The translations under genes were made by a program, and so were the position numbers. The notes below the pieces were generated by a model. That model worked only from the letters and a program-made list of their open reading frames with translations. It was not told where the DNA came from and did not search any database. Source: Pseudoscleropodium purum (taxonomy: Eukaryota; Streptophyta; Bryopsida; Hypnales; Brachytheciaceae). From it: a stretch of DNA of 64,000 nucleotides. Where the stretch lies: positions 7,502,001-7,566,000 of the forward strand of contig OZ017805.1 of assembly GCA_963969395.1 (NCBI GenBank). Reading direction: 5' to 3'. Shown piece after piece: positions 46,236 to 58,779 of this stretch (position 1 is its first letter; every line of letters begins with the position of its first letter).

Positions 46236-49084
46236 GGTATTAATAATAAGAGAATGTTTAGAAGATTTTAATTAAGCTTAAAATGAAGATAGGTTGCTAA
46301 TGAATGAAATCATGAAATGAAATTGCCTTTTGCAATTAATAGATTGCCTTTTAATTAAATTGGTTTTTGTAAAGAAACTACTCTGAATTATAATAAAAAT
46401 ATAGAATTTTGTTTTTTTATTCACTTTGAACTTTAAGTTTTTATAAAAAATTTAAGGAGAAAAAAGTTGGCATTCCTCCTAAATATTTAGAACATGCCAA
46501 TTTATATACAATTTATATTTAATAACATGTCATACTCATTAGAAATATAAAATGATGCATTTTGTGTATTTGTTATGCATCATTTTGTAATTATAAATGT
46601 CGAGTTCATGCATGTGGACTATATCCAAAATTGAATAAAATAATGCACAACTCAATTTTCTAAGCAATGCTAGAATAGAACACAATTAACACTTCATAGT
46701 GTCTCCAATTACCTTTGGCATTTCAATTTCAATGATGTTGTTTTTATTAAAAACAATAATCATTGGAATGATATTATTTGTTTTCACGTTCACTTGTACC
46801 TCTTTGTTAGAACAAATGAAAAATTTTGCATCAAATTTTTCCACGTTGCATCATACATTAATATTTCAACCTTCTACTTTATGAAATTGAAGGCTCCAGA
46901 GGCATAAGATTTTTTAGACAAAGGAAGAAACCTAATGTATACATTGTACTAGCATGAACATTTAGAGTGCATGAGCACATTTAACTCATGCCGTTTTTGT
47001 CCATTTCACTATAGAAGTTCAATTTTATTCTATTTTTTGGTGGAATAAAGGAATAAAAGTGTCACCATGCCAAACTAGAGTAAGAAAAATCAAAATTGGT
47101 TAAAAATTAATTAATTTATTAAATAGTGCTTCTAGTATAGTTTTCTAATTATTAAATTTGAAGAACACTTTAAAGGTGTTTTCTAAAGACATGTATTATA
47201 TAAATGCCATTAACAAATACTTAAACTTTTGGTAAATGTGTGAATGAAATTAAATAATGATAAATTGACCTTTTAGTATTAATTAATTTCAAACTTACAA
47301 CATAAGTAGAAAATTAAATAATCCATTAGCTTCAATTTGGAGACCAACTAAAAAGTGAAATATTCCATTTGTTTGAATACAAAGAAGCATACAAAAATAA
47401 CATTCAAAATCAAGGCAAATGTTTCCTTCTTCTAGATTTTAAAAGTAAAATGGGGTATAAAAAGCCATACCCTTTAAATGGCAATTAGATCAATATAATT
47501 GTCATTCACAAAGTGCCATTCATAATCATAAGATGAAGACTGAGTTTGAAGCATGCCACAAAGCACTCATTACAACACAATGATGTAATGAGCTTGTCAT
47601 TTATTTGTACACAGTGATTCATTCTAGTAATTATAGCACCATTGCAAAGGCCAGCACAAACTTTAAATTGTACATAGTTAATGTCATATAATTGAATCCA
47701 ATTGTACTTAAATACTTGCATTATACAACTTCCTAAAATTCCTACTAGAACTTGTTAAATATCCTTAAATCCTTTGAACTTCATCCCATTTTGTTACTAT
47801 GAAGCAATGCTCCTCCCAATCATTTTGTTACTCTTAGTAATTATATAAACTAATGATCCGGAAACAATGTGGAGTAGCCCACTAGCCCATAGCATTAGAA
47901 AGTGAAACATTTTCAATAATTAACAAGTTATAATCATAATGGTGCTTTACAAAATTTTTAAACTTATAAACATTTTATTTTAGACAAATTAAAGCACAAT
48001 TCTACAAAAATCTTGGCTAGGGGACCCATTCACTACTAGAAGTAGTCTACAACTATTATATTTGAAATGTCATGATGAATCCAAATGATTGGCTTCAATA
48101 CATTTATAGCATGCATTTCATGAAGTCTATATTAAAGAATAAAACATACTAAAAAATAAATAATAAATAATTATTATTAATAAAAGACCTTGACAAAATT
48201 TCATACTTATTCCCCTTTTTTTTATATTGGTGTTATACTCAAGTCCATGACTTTTGCATAAGTGGTTCATGAAAGTACAAGACCATTTAAATTTTTTTTA
48301 ATGATGTGGTCCATTTTAATAAAATCACACAACCACAAATTTTTATAGCTTTGGAATTCTAATTTACAGTTCAAGACATTTTTTATTTCAACATTTTTTC
48401 CCATTTTTTTTTCACCAAGTGCATGGGTATTTATTTTGGATAGGTAATTGTTTTGGTTTGCCAAATAAAAGACATTTATTGTTTTTAGTGTGTGTGTTTA
48501 ATTGCATCATATATGTAAAAAAAAGGAGTAATAAAAAATAATCATGAATAGTCGATGTTGAGACAATTTCCAACTTGTACTAATTTCTTTTGTATAGATG
48601 TGATGCCCAAGTTCATGACTTTTGTGTAAATGGTTCTTTAAATACAAGACCTTTTTTAAAAAATTTTTAAATAATGTGGTCCATTTAAAGAAGAATCCTC
48701 TTTGAATTATTCAAATTAGTAGGTATATTTCTTTAGTACATACAATTTCTCAAAAAAAAACTTCTGCCAATTTTTGTGAAGTTTACTAAGGTATTGATTT
48801 TACCAACCAAATATGTATGTAATTCAAGTTATTTTATAGTAAACCCTAAACTCTAAACCCTATACCTCAAAACCATGTTTTTGATTCTGTAAGCCAAAAT
48901 TCTAAAATTCAAAGACTTTATTATTGAACTCAAAACAAATGACTTTAATTTTAGAAGCGTTAATTTTTACATTAGATATGTATTATTCTATGACACGAAA
49001 AAGAATTTTAGAAAAAGTTTCATCTAATTTTGAAAAATATAAATATTTTACGAATATTTTTGAAAAATATAAATATTTGAGTTT
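46236..49084. other. AT-rich region with one diverged direct repeat
   Basis: No gene seen. Segments 48215-48310 and 48565-48690 are diverged direct copies (shared words tcatgacttttg, aatggttc, acaagacc, aatgtggtccattt), about 360 bases apart. Confidence 0.55.
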
Positions 49085-49269
49085 CCATCTTTGTAAATTG
49101 GGACACATTTGTGATTTGACCTTAGAGATTGAATTTGGTCAAGGTTCAATATTTTAATGCATGATGTACATTAGAATAAATATGAGAGTGTTAGATTTCA
49201 TAATGTCATGGATTTCACCTCTCCATGACATTCTTAACTTCTATATATTTTTCTTGAGTTTGCATCCTC

Positions 49270-49277
49270 ATGTATTG
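49270..49277. repeat. 8-bp duplication ATGTATTG, left of the hAT MITE
   Basis: Recurs at 49495-49502. Confidence 0.95.
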
Positions 49278-49494
49278 CAGGGTTGACGAATGTCAACGTC
49301 TGCCCCAAAATAGCGTCCGTTTTCCGGACGTCCGGACGCACAGACACTAACGGATGCAGCGTCCCGACCGCCGTCGGAAAGCGGACGGGTGGGGCGGGGC
49401 GGACGGCCCAAGGTGGACGCTGCGTCCGCCAAGATGCGAATGTCAGCGGACGTTGCGGACACAGCGTCCGCGTCCGGACGTCGTGTCAACCCTG
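49278..49494 (+). mobile_element. hAT MITE, 217 bp, inserted in the satellite
   Basis: CAGGGTTGACGAATG opens it and GTCAACCCTG closes it, with ATGTATTG duplicated on each side. The interior has the left-type AAAATAGCGTCCG block and GTCCGC units, ending in the right-type CGTCCGGACGTCGTG. Removing it and one duplication restores a normal satellite unit. The ORFs on both strands are GC-repeat artefacts. Confidence 0.95.
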
Positions 49495-49502
49495 ATGTAT
49501 TG
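49495..49502. repeat. 8-bp duplication ATGTATTG, right of the hAT MITE
   Basis: Exact match to 49270-49277. Confidence 0.95.
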
Positions 49503-51362
49503 AGATACATTCATGATTTGAGCTTAGAAATTGAAATTGGTCAAGGTTCACAATTGTAATGTATGGTATTCTAGATTAAATATAAAAATGCATTAAATTT
49601 CATATGATCATTTTTTCACTTCAATATGACATTCTCAACTTCTATTTTAGTCTTTTGAGTTTGCATCTTCATAAATTGGAACACATTTGTGATTTGAGCT
49701 TAGAGATTGAATTTTGTTAGGGTTCACAGTTTCAATGCAAGGGTGTTTTAGAATAATATAAGAATGTACTAAATTTCATGAGGTGATGGAATTGACGTCT
49801 CCATAAATTTTTTCTTTTCAACATTTATTTTTTGAGTCCACATCCCCATACATCAACCCCAATTCTTGATTTAAACTTAGAGATTGAAATTAGTCAAGGT
49901 TCATGGTTTCAATGCTAGTGTTTTAGAATAAATATGAAAGTGCATTAAATTTCATGAGGTCACAAATTTCTCCATGACATTATTTTTTTCAATATATTTT
50001 TCTAAAGTTAACTTCCTCCGCCATGAGTTGAAACACATGTATGATTTGAGCTTAGAAATTGAAATTGGTCAAGGTTCATGGTATCAATACATGGTGATCT
50101 AGAATAAATGTGAGAGTGCATGAAATTTCATGATGTCATGGGTTCCACCTATTCGTGACAATTTTAACACTACATATTTTCTTAGAGTCCACATTCCTGT
50201 GCATCAACCTCCATTTGTAATTAGAGCTTTGAGATTGAAATTGGTGAAGGTTCACAATTTCAATGCATGGTGTTCTAGATAAATATGAGGGTGCATTGAG
50301 TTTCACAAGGTCATGGATTTCACTGCTTTATGACATACCTAACTTCTATATATTTTTCTTATATTGCATCCTTGTGAATTTAGACACATTCATGATTTGA
50401 GCTTAGAGATTGAAACTGATCAACGTTTAGGATTTCAATGCATGGTGGTCTAGAATAAATATAAGAGTGCATCAAACTTTATGAGGTCAAGAAATTCTCT
50501 TCTCCATGACATTTTTAGTTTTTATAAAAAAAATCCAATTCACATTTTTGTAAATTGGGAGACACTCGTAATTTGACCTTAGCAATTGAATTTGGTCAAG
50601 GGTCATGGTTTCAATGTAGGGTGTTCTAGAATAAATATGAAAGTGTATTAAATTTCATGATGTCATGGTTTTCAGCTATTTGTGACATTTTTAACCTCTA
50701 TATATTTTTCTTGAGTTTGCACCCTCATGAATTGACACATATTCATAATTTGAGCTAAGAATTAAAATTGGTCAAGGTTCATGGTTTTAGTGCATGGTGT
50801 TCTAGAATAAATATGAGAGTGCGTTACATTTCATGAGGTCACAAATTTTACCTCTCCATGACATTCTTATTTTCTATATGTTTTTCTAGAGTCCACATCC
50901 TTGTGAGTTGAGACACATTCATGATTTGAGCTCAGAGATTGAAATTGGTCAAGGTTCATGATTTCAATGCATAGTGTTCTAGAATAAATATGAATGCGTT
51001 ATATTTCGTAAGGTCATGATTTCACCTATTTGTGACAATTTTAACTTCTACATTTTTTTGGAGTCTACATCCTCGTGCATCAACCCCATTCTTGATTTGA
51101 ACTTAGGGGTGCTTCACACATGGGCCGACCAAGTTAAGAGGCCATGGAAGTTCATGGCCAAACTTTGGGCAGAAGTCCAAAGAAATGGGCAATAAATGGT
51201 AATAAAAAATTCAAAAAATAGAGCCTTTGGTTGGCCACAGTGTGAAGCCTCCAAAGGCCAAGTCCAAAGTCCAAACCATAACATTTGTTTGGTTTGTATC
51301 AATCTCTCTTTGCATGAATAGTCCATGTAATTTCTGAAATTTTCCTCTTACCTTCTTTAACC

Positions 51363-52708
51363 ATGGATTCTAGGAAGGAATGCATTCTTGTTCTACTTTC
51401 GGTTTTTATGATCATAAAGTATGTCATTGTGGGCGTTTTGGCATTGCAAAAACTTGCAATTTTTGAACAAAATACCCAAATGATGATGATGGAAGTTTTT
51501 ATTGCCCAACGACGGAGGTTGAATTCTTAAAGAAAATGTTGGCAATTTTAGAGATATGGAGGTTTCCTTCAAGATACATTGATGGGGGCATTTTCAAATC
51601 ATGAATTTTGGAAGCAAATGAGGGTGAGTGCATCTACATTTCAATATTTATTAACTCTTTTGGGGCATGTTTTGAAGTAGAAGGGTACACATTTCATATA
51701 AAGTATAAATGTGGAAAAAAGGATTGCAATTACTCTTTCTCAATTAGCAACGAGTAATTCATTGCAAATGGTTGGTGATTTATTTGGTATAGGGTTGAGT
51801 ACAACTTCCATCATTGTGAGGCAATGTTGTAAAGCAATAAGGATTCACTTGAGACCAATAGTTTTCCCTAAATCCACTCTTGTTTTGATGAAGAAAATAG
51901 CAAATGGTTTTAAAGCACTACATGGGATTCCGCTTATTTTAGGAGCAATTGATGGTAGCCACATTCCTATTTTAGCACCATCCCGTGATCTCGTAGCATA
52001 TTATTGTCAAAAAAAGATACTATTCATGTTTGCTACAAGTGGTAGTAGATGTTGATTGCAAATTTTGGGATTATGATTTTGGATGGGTCAGTCTTATTTA
52101 TGATTGGGCCTTATTTCAGAAATCAGAAATTGGAAAGAGGACTATGAGAGGAGCATTTTTACCTTATAGATTTATCGTTGATATTGCATATCCTATGGGG
52201 CCTTGGTTTTACTCACCATTGAAGGGTGAAAAGGAAGGATTGCCAAGGAAAAAAGCACATTGGAATTTTATCCAATCAAGCATTTGTATGGCTATAGTAA
52301 AAGCATCTGGCATTCTAAAAGGAAGATGGTGCATACTATTGAAAAGGATTGACATGCCACTCCGAAATGTGCCTGATATAGTTACGCCCTATTTGTGTCT
52401 CCACAATCTATATATTCTGGAGAATGATGACTTCTGTATGGAATGGGCAAAAGAAGCAAAAAAAGAACTATAAGCTGAAGCAAATATGGCACTAGGAAAA
52501 TTGTGGGAAACAAACATGTTTCATTCTCTAGAGTCATCATTGAAGAAAATGAGGGAATGACAAAAAAAGAATCCATAAAGTAAAGAGATTCCATTTAGAG
52601 AACCAGAAGAAGAAGATGAAATAGAGAATGAAGAAAATCCTGCAAGTGAAGAAACAAAAGCAATGCAAGAAGAGAAAATGAAGAAAACATTGGTTGGTTC
52701 TAGTTGAG
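51363..52708 (+). pseudogene. PIF/Harbinger transposase (DDE_Tnp_4 type), frameshifted
   Basis: A plausible start is ATG 51363 (MDSRKECILVLL). Stops occur near 51530-51690. The frame is then open from 51711 (MEKRIAITLSQLATSNSLQM, GDLFGIGLSTTSII, ILGAIDGSHIPI), shifts at about 52025-52040, and continues at 52030-52473 (DCKFWDYDFGW, IYDWALFQKS, HWNFIQSSI, GILKGRW, LCLHNLYIL). The first Asp (AIDGSH) and a second Asp (IYDW) are present. At the expected Glu of the VERAFGxLKGRW motif the copy reads IVKASGILKGRW, so the catalytic Glu is lost. A Glu-rich tail extends to about 52708 with more stops. The transposase is inactive. Confidence 0.88.
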
Positions 52709-52927
52709 TTCATTTATTACTAGCCAAAACATTTTATAGAGGTCATTTGGCCAAAAAATCAGATTTGCAATAGAAAAATTGTACCTACAGTGATGATGAC
52801 TATAGCTGAAATGGAGAGTAGCACTTAGTTCCCTATAACTTATTGATCAAACAATCAAATTGTTGGTCTACTCTTTCTAGTAGCCTATTGGTTCTTTCAA
52901 AAAATTTCATCAAACCTGTACTAATTT

Positions 52928-54082
52928 CTACCATTTAAAAAAAATTTGAATGGTTCTATCATGAAAAATTTGTTTACCTTTTGATGTTAGTGTAGATAGA
53001 ATTGTTGTTGCCATCGATGTAGAATTTGTTGTTGATGTTGGTACATTCCTTCCATCTACATCTAAGGCTGAATTGCTTTGGATTTGTACATGACTTGTAG
53101 TTGTAGCGTAGATATGTTTCATGACTTGCCTGGCTTCATGATACCATTCATCTAAAGCATCATAGAATTTGCTCTCTTGTCGATTATTGCCTGAAATACC
53201 ATAGGCCATTTTGTCCTCCTTGTAAGCATCAAAAATGGACTTGAATTTCTTATAGCATGCCACAGCAGTGCGGTTGAATTTGGTAGCATCACAACCATTA
53301 GAGCATAAAGCCTCACCCAAGTGTCAATTCCTACAAGCAAAACAATCAAAAAACATGGCAAAGGGGTCAAAAATGGCATAGAAATAATAATGACAATACG
53401 TGCTCTCATTGTGAAAGAAGACTATGTAACTAATATAAGGCACAAATGAAAAAGTTAGTTGGCATTAAACATCAAAGAAAGTAGGTGGAGGAAATAGTCC
53501 ATGTAATGGAATGTCTCTCCATTGTGGTGGTGGAGAGCAAATCTCAAACCCCACTAGCGACATCCTATTTCGATGTTCAATGGGGGAAAAGGAGGGGGCA
53601 TGGTGGTTGGGCATGGGCGTGCCGCGGCAAAGGCAAAGGCTTTTAGGCCCCAATAAGGACCCCAATCCCCAATTCTCAACCTTTTGCAAGAAATTGTAAA
53701 TTAGAGAAGAAAATTTAGACATACCTTGTATTTTGCCATTTCGAACAAATTCAAGCTCCATCTCCTCCTTCAATGCAATCAATTGAAGCACCTCCAAGTC
53801 CTCCCACATTTGATTTGCCTCTTCCCCTTCGGCTTCTCCTTCAATTTTCATTGTTGCCTTCTTTTTAGAAGTTTTTTTTTCTTCAGAGCAACCATCTAGT
53901 AAGGAGCATCTTTCTTCTTAGAAGACCCTACAATCTCACAATCCACTTCTTCAACAACCTTCTCTTCTACTCTTTCCACAATTATTTCTTAATTTCTCTT
54001 CTACACTTTTCTCCCCAACTTGAGCTAAAGAAGGTTGAAATGTTCCATAAGAACTTGGAGTCAAAATTTTTTTTGACCCCAT
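52928..54082 (-). pseudogene. PIF/Harbinger Myb/SANT-like DNA-binding protein (ORF1), decayed
   Basis: On the minus strand a likely start at 54082 (MGSKKILTPSSYGTFQPSLA) leads through a frameshift and a stop to 53851-53725 (EEANQMWEDLEVLQLIALKE). After a probable intron (about 53725-53330) the second exon has the family hallmark CDATKFNRTAVACYKKFKSI, then DAYKEDKMAYGISGNNRQES and KFYDALDEWYHEA, and ends at 52928. PIF/Harbinger elements need such a Myb/trihelix-like partner to bind their ends. It converges on the transposase gene, leaving a short spacer at 52709-52927. Confidence 0.8.
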
Positions 54083-54199
54083 CAAAGGTGTTTGGCTACA
54101 AAAAAAGGGTTTTTAGAAAAATGGTCCATCTTCTCTACTTGCAAAAAAATTTGATAGACAACACATAACAAAGAACTATAAAAAAAATGACTCCTACCA

Positions 54200-54270
54200 A
54201 GATACAAGAGAGAGAGAAAGAGAGAGAGGGGGGGAGAGAGAGAGAGAGAGGGAGAGAGAGAGAGAGGAAG
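54200..54270. repeat. (GA)n microsatellite
   Basis: Nearly pure AG repeats with a short G run, inside the Harbinger element between its ORF1 start and the right end. Confidence 0.9.
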
Positions 54271-54556
54271 AAAAAGGCGCATCCTCCTTTTTGCCTTGGG
54301 AAAAACAGTCCTTTCGATCCAATGGCTAAGATAGTAAGATTTTGTCAGTTTTTAATTTTTTTAATTTTTAAAATTCAACGGACTCTCAACCATCACCACA
54401 TAAGATCTAGGTTGCCATGTAGGTAGTTTGGAGGGCAACAAACTTTGGATTGTGCCGCCTTGTGTGAATGGTCAAAAGACCAAAGTTTTTTTTTTTGAAA
54501 TTTGATTGGTGGAGGTCAACAAACTCTTGACCTTCAGCCCATGTGTAAAGCAACCC

Positions 54557-55925
54557 TTAGAGATTGAAATTTGTCAAGGTTCATGGTTTCAATAGATGGT
54601 ATTCTAGAATAAATATCAGAGTGCATTAAATTTCATAAGGTTACGAATTTTATTTTTCCATGATTTTTTTTTTTAATATATTTTTTTGGAGTCTGCATCG
54701 TTGTGATTTGAGACACATTCATGATTTGATTCTAGAGATTGAATTTGGTCAACATTCACGATTTCAAGGCATGGTGTTCTAGAACAACCAGAGAATGTGT
54801 TAAATTTCATGACGTCATGGATTTCACCTATTTGTGACAATTTTAACACCACACATGTTTTAGAGTCTGCATCCTTGTGCATCGACCTCCATTGTTGGTT
54901 AGAGCTTAGAGATTGAAATTAGTCAAGGTTCACAATTTCAAACTTTTAATGTATAGTGTTCTAAATTATGTATGAGAGTGCGTTAAATTTCATGACATCA
55001 TGGATTTCACCTATCTGTGACAATTTTAACACTACATGTTTGTTTTTCTGGAGTACGCATCCTTGTGCATCGACTTCCATTGTTGATTGGAGCTTAAAGA
55101 TTGAAAATAATCAAGGTTCACTATTTCAATGCATGGTGTTCTAGAAGAAATATGAGAGTGCATTGAATTTCATGAGGTCATGGATTTCACCACTCCATGA
55201 CATTCTTATTTTCTATATAATTTTCTTGAGTTCGTATCCTTGTGAATTGAGACACATTTGTGATTTGAGTTTAGATATTGAATTTGGTTTGGGTTCACGG
55301 TTTCAATGCATGGTGTTTTAGATTAAATATTAGAGTGCATTGAATTTCATGAGATCATGAATATGACCTATTCATGGCATTCTTAACTTCTCTATATATT
55401 TTTTGAGTTTGCATCGCCATGAATGGACCGACATTCTTGATTTGAGTTTAGAGAAGGAAATTGGTTAAAGTTCATGATTTCAATGCATAATTTTCTAGAA
55501 TAAATATGAGAGTGCATCAAATTTCATGCGATTATGGATTTCACCTTTTTGTGACATTCTTAACTTCTATATATTTTTTTGAGTCCGCATTCCTATGCAT
55601 TGGCCCACATTCTTCATTTGAACTTCGAGATTGAATTTGGTCAAGGTTCACGGTTTTTATGCATGGTGCTCTAGAATAAATATGAGTGCATTGAAGTTCA
55701 TGAGTCTATAGATTTTATTTCTCGATGACATTTTGATCTTCTATATATTGTTTTGTATCCACACTGCTATGAATTGGGACTCATTTTTTATTTTAGTATA
55801 AAAAACGAATTTAGTTAGGGTTCACAATTTTAGTTTATGGTGGTCTAGAATAAATTTGAGAGTGCATTAAATTTCATGAGGTCATAGATTTCACTTCCTC
55901 ATGACATTTTAAATTCCTACTTATT
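54557..55925. repeat. Tandem satellite, ~177-bp unit, second part
   Basis: The array continues after the Harbinger element with units anchored near 54560, 54735, 54900, 55090, 55265, 55445, 55620 and 55790. The last is badly decayed, and the array ends in a (TTTA)n run at 55925-55945. With the first part this makes about 18 units. Confidence 0.85.
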
Positions 55926-56348
55926 ATTTATTTATTTATTTATTATTATTATTTTTCTACAATTATTATTTTAGACATTTTTATTTTTGATATTACTTTT
56001 GTCATGTCAAGTTGAATTAAATTTGATAGAGATAAAATTTGAAAATATTTTGCCCTTCTATGTGTAATGATTTATTTTGGAAGACAACAAATAACTTTAC
56101 TCCATATTTCTTTGTACAATAAACTTTTTTACACTAAAATTGACATTAATAACATCTTTTTTAATTAGAATTTTAGTTGAATAGTAATATGATTTCTTTA
56201 ATTTATGTTTATTAGCAATATACTTTATTTTATATACTTGAAGAAAAAATCTAGTAAGTTCACTAATATTTATTTATTTAAGAAAGTGTGAGATGCTAAT
56301 AAATAAAATTTGTTTCTCAATTTAATATATTAATTTATACTTGTGTAG
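55926..56348. other. AT-rich sequence, no gene
   Basis: Starts with TTTA repeats; otherwise no recognisable feature. Confidence 0.5.
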
Positions 56349-56480
56349 CTAGATTTTTTTTTTTTTTTTTTCAAACAATGATACGGAATTTCATTGCAAA
56401 GAGAGAACCAACAATCGCAAGTCCGTTTTTTTGGGAGGGCCTTATAAGGCTCAAATACCTAAAAAAAGTAAACTTCACCA
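56349..56480 (-). mobile_element. Probable 3' end of a LINE-type retroelement
   Basis: A T run at 56353-56370 is followed by caaacaatgatacggaattt and cattgcaaagagagaacc. On the minus strand this reads as a 3' region ending TTGTTTG-poly(A), with CTTTGCAATGAAATTCCG just before. Plant L1-like LINE tails often look like this. No coding part or target duplication was found, and the upstream limit is a guess. Confidence 0.4.
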
Positions 56481-57535
56481 AGCCTATTAATAGGAATAAT
56501 TTGAAGAAAAATTAGATGATATTGCCAAATTGCTCGAAACGTCTTAAATTTTTGAATGAAAGTCATACATGTATGTGGATGAAAAGATAGTTTGATTCTA
56601 AACATAGATGAATACTAAAATATTTGGCTCCACTATTTTCTTGTATGGTGTCACTTTAGCATTTCTCTAAGAATAAAAAATAAAAACTTACCGCCAACCA
56701 ATACTCACGAGCTTTGAAATGATGCTTTGAACTAAGTATCGTTGTACTTTAGGGATATTTTAGAAGTTGATAATGATGGAGGTTCTAATGAATGCTTGGG
56801 TCTATGACTTCTAATCCACTAACAAAACCTATCATTACATGTAATCTTAGTAATTATGTAGTCGTCTTGGATCTGATAGCATGCCACCTACTTTTTAGAC
56901 CAACTTTCATCTTCCCCAATTACTATTGTCTCTCACATTGCTCCTCTCAATGTAGTGCAATTGTTCTTTTCCCCCAATGTCATTTGCATTTTGAGGTCAT
57001 GCTTTTAATTGATTCTAGTTTTCTATCTCCATTAACTGGGTTCTACAATTGCATTCATATTTTAGTACGTTCTAAGAGTTTTTCATTTCTTCTTTGTTCA
57101 AAAGATTAGTACACTTGTGTTTTCACTTTGCTTCAATTAGTTTAGAGTTAGGATAGTTACATTGAGTTCTTCTGTAAGTATTGGATTATTCCACGACCTC
57201 ATATGATTAGATATTATCGGCTAGCCGCACTAAACGAATATAGTAGTGCGTGGCAAGGGACCATCAATAATCAAGGTTTTAGAGTTTAGAGTTTGAAAAA
57301 CAAAGATTGAATGCCATGGGGACTATTTTGTAAAAGAAATTGAAGGACTAGTTAGATAATGCAATTTATAAACAATTTATAGAGTGGTGTAGTTTGTTAA
57401 TTTTTAGTAGAGAAACTGATTAAGCTTAATGTCAACATATCATGATTGAATGAACAACATATTTATAGGTGGAAAATAGTCCATGCCGTGGATTGATTGC
57501 GCAGTCCTATGAAATTGTGAATGACCACCGATTTG
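56481..57535. other. Intergenic region with no supported gene
   Basis: One 105-codon ORF at 56792-57109 is Cys/Leu/Phe-rich with no motif I recognise. I leave it uncalled. Confidence 0.45.
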
Positions 57536-58735
57536 TAGGATTGACAAGGTGTCCGAATGTCCACAAACACCCGAACGTGGATGTTGGATGCGGATGTTAG
57601 GTCCACAATATCTTGTGACATCCACAAAATGCACCATCTGTGTTATCCGTCGCTACTTGTAAGAGCCATCTGCTACGTCCAACCACTCCATTCGCCTTAT
57701 CCACCGCAACCACTCTGTCCGCCCCATCTGTTCCAACTACTTTGTCCATTCCATCCATTGCCCCAATCATCCAGTCTACCCTATCCACCCTAAATCCTAA
57801 ACTTTTGCTAAACCAAAATTAAAAAATGTTTGTATAATGTGTATAGATTATGCAATTTATTTTTTGAGTTGGTAGAAAAATATAGAAAGAAAAAGTTTTT
57901 ATCTTTGAATCTATACTTTGATTGTTATAAAATTCTATTTTCTTATCAAAGATGTTTTTTTAATAGATACAAGTTATAGATTAGAATTTTTTCTTTGATT
58001 GTCTCGCCTTAATTTTTAGGTTAACACTTTTGTTAATGTAAAATTCTTCTTCAATTTCACACCACATTTTTTCGTTGGATAACAAGTTGGTAGAATTTTG
58101 TGGATGTTAAATTGATATTTTTTCCACCCCCTTCTTTTTAAGGTAAGACACTTAGGCTAGTTTTGTTTTGTAGGATACAAACACCAAATTTTTTTTTCCA
58201 TTTTCACACCTACGTAGCCATATTCTTTTGATTGGGGTTAAATTCATCTTTCATTTTTAGACCTTTCTTCTGTCAAATGCTTTGATGTGTAGATAGTATG
58301 TTAGTATTTTTTGTTTTTCTTTTCTTTTAAAGCACAATTTCATTGGTGTAAATTTTTTGTCCTCTCTCCACACTCAAATTTCTTGACAAATCTTATTGTA
58401 CGTTAAATTCCCATAGCCTCCTTCTTATTTTATTACTTTAAATACAAAGTTCAAAAATAAGGTCTAAAGCATATAATAAATCAAACGAAATATATATTTA
58501 GTATCCAAAAATTCTCAATCAATATAAATTCAAAAGTAAACAACAATTCAAAATGTATTTTCAATTTAATATATATTGCTATACATTGTTGGTTTAGAAT
58601 TTTAGATATACTATATAGTATGCATACCTGCACACATAATTACCTCTTCAGCTCTATATTCCTCAACTAATTCTAGAGGTCTATATAACATATTGAACAA
58701 CTATTCAACTAACATCAATGGCAAAAATGTTCATC
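57536..58735 (+). mobile_element. Decayed relative of the large hAT element (right end to kinase tail)
   Basis: It starts TAGGATTGACAAGGTGTCCG, a degraded right-type hAT end, followed by a cluster of GTCCGCC-like units in which many CpGs have become TpG or CpA (57640-57790). AT-rich DNA follows. At 58600-58735 the sequence resembles 13750-13960 of the large element, including the complement of the kinase-like C-terminus (tgttcatctagcataggcc against tgttcatctggcattggtc). Order and orientation match 11805-13960 once the inverted fragment there is ignored. No opposite end was found. Confidence 0.6.
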
Positions 58736-58779
58736 TAGCATAGGCCAATTGACTCCATTACAAAATTAATTCAATACAT

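Larger units (their letters stand above)
49085..51102. repeat. Tandem satellite, ~177-bp unit, first part
   Basis: Ten or so units are anchored by gatttgagcttagagattga near 49116 (variant), 49514, 49691, 49870, 50042, 50215, 50393, 50567, 50741 and 50922. Each is followed by ggtcaaggttca, tttcaatgcatggtgttc, tagaataaatatgagagtgc and tccatgacattcttaacttc. Spacing is 171-181 bases apart from the MITE-bearing unit. Sequence divergence between units is visible throughout, so the array is not freshly homogenised. Confidence 0.85.
51106..54556 (+). mobile_element. PIF/Harbinger element, 3.45 kb, inserted in the satellite
   Basis: The left end GGGGTGCTTCACACATGGGC and the complement of the right end GGGTTGCTTTACACATGGGC form a 20-bp inverted repeat with two mismatches. 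TTA is duplicated at 51103-51105 and 54557-54559, as expected for PIF/Harbinger. Removing the element restores a satellite unit (gatttgaacTTAgagattgaa). It holds the two usual genes: a DDE transposase on plus and a Myb/SANT-like protein on minus, converging. Both are damaged. Confidence 0.95.

Noticed and set aside
54187..54426. 79-codon ORF over the (GA)n tract
   Set aside because: It is a translated microsatellite.
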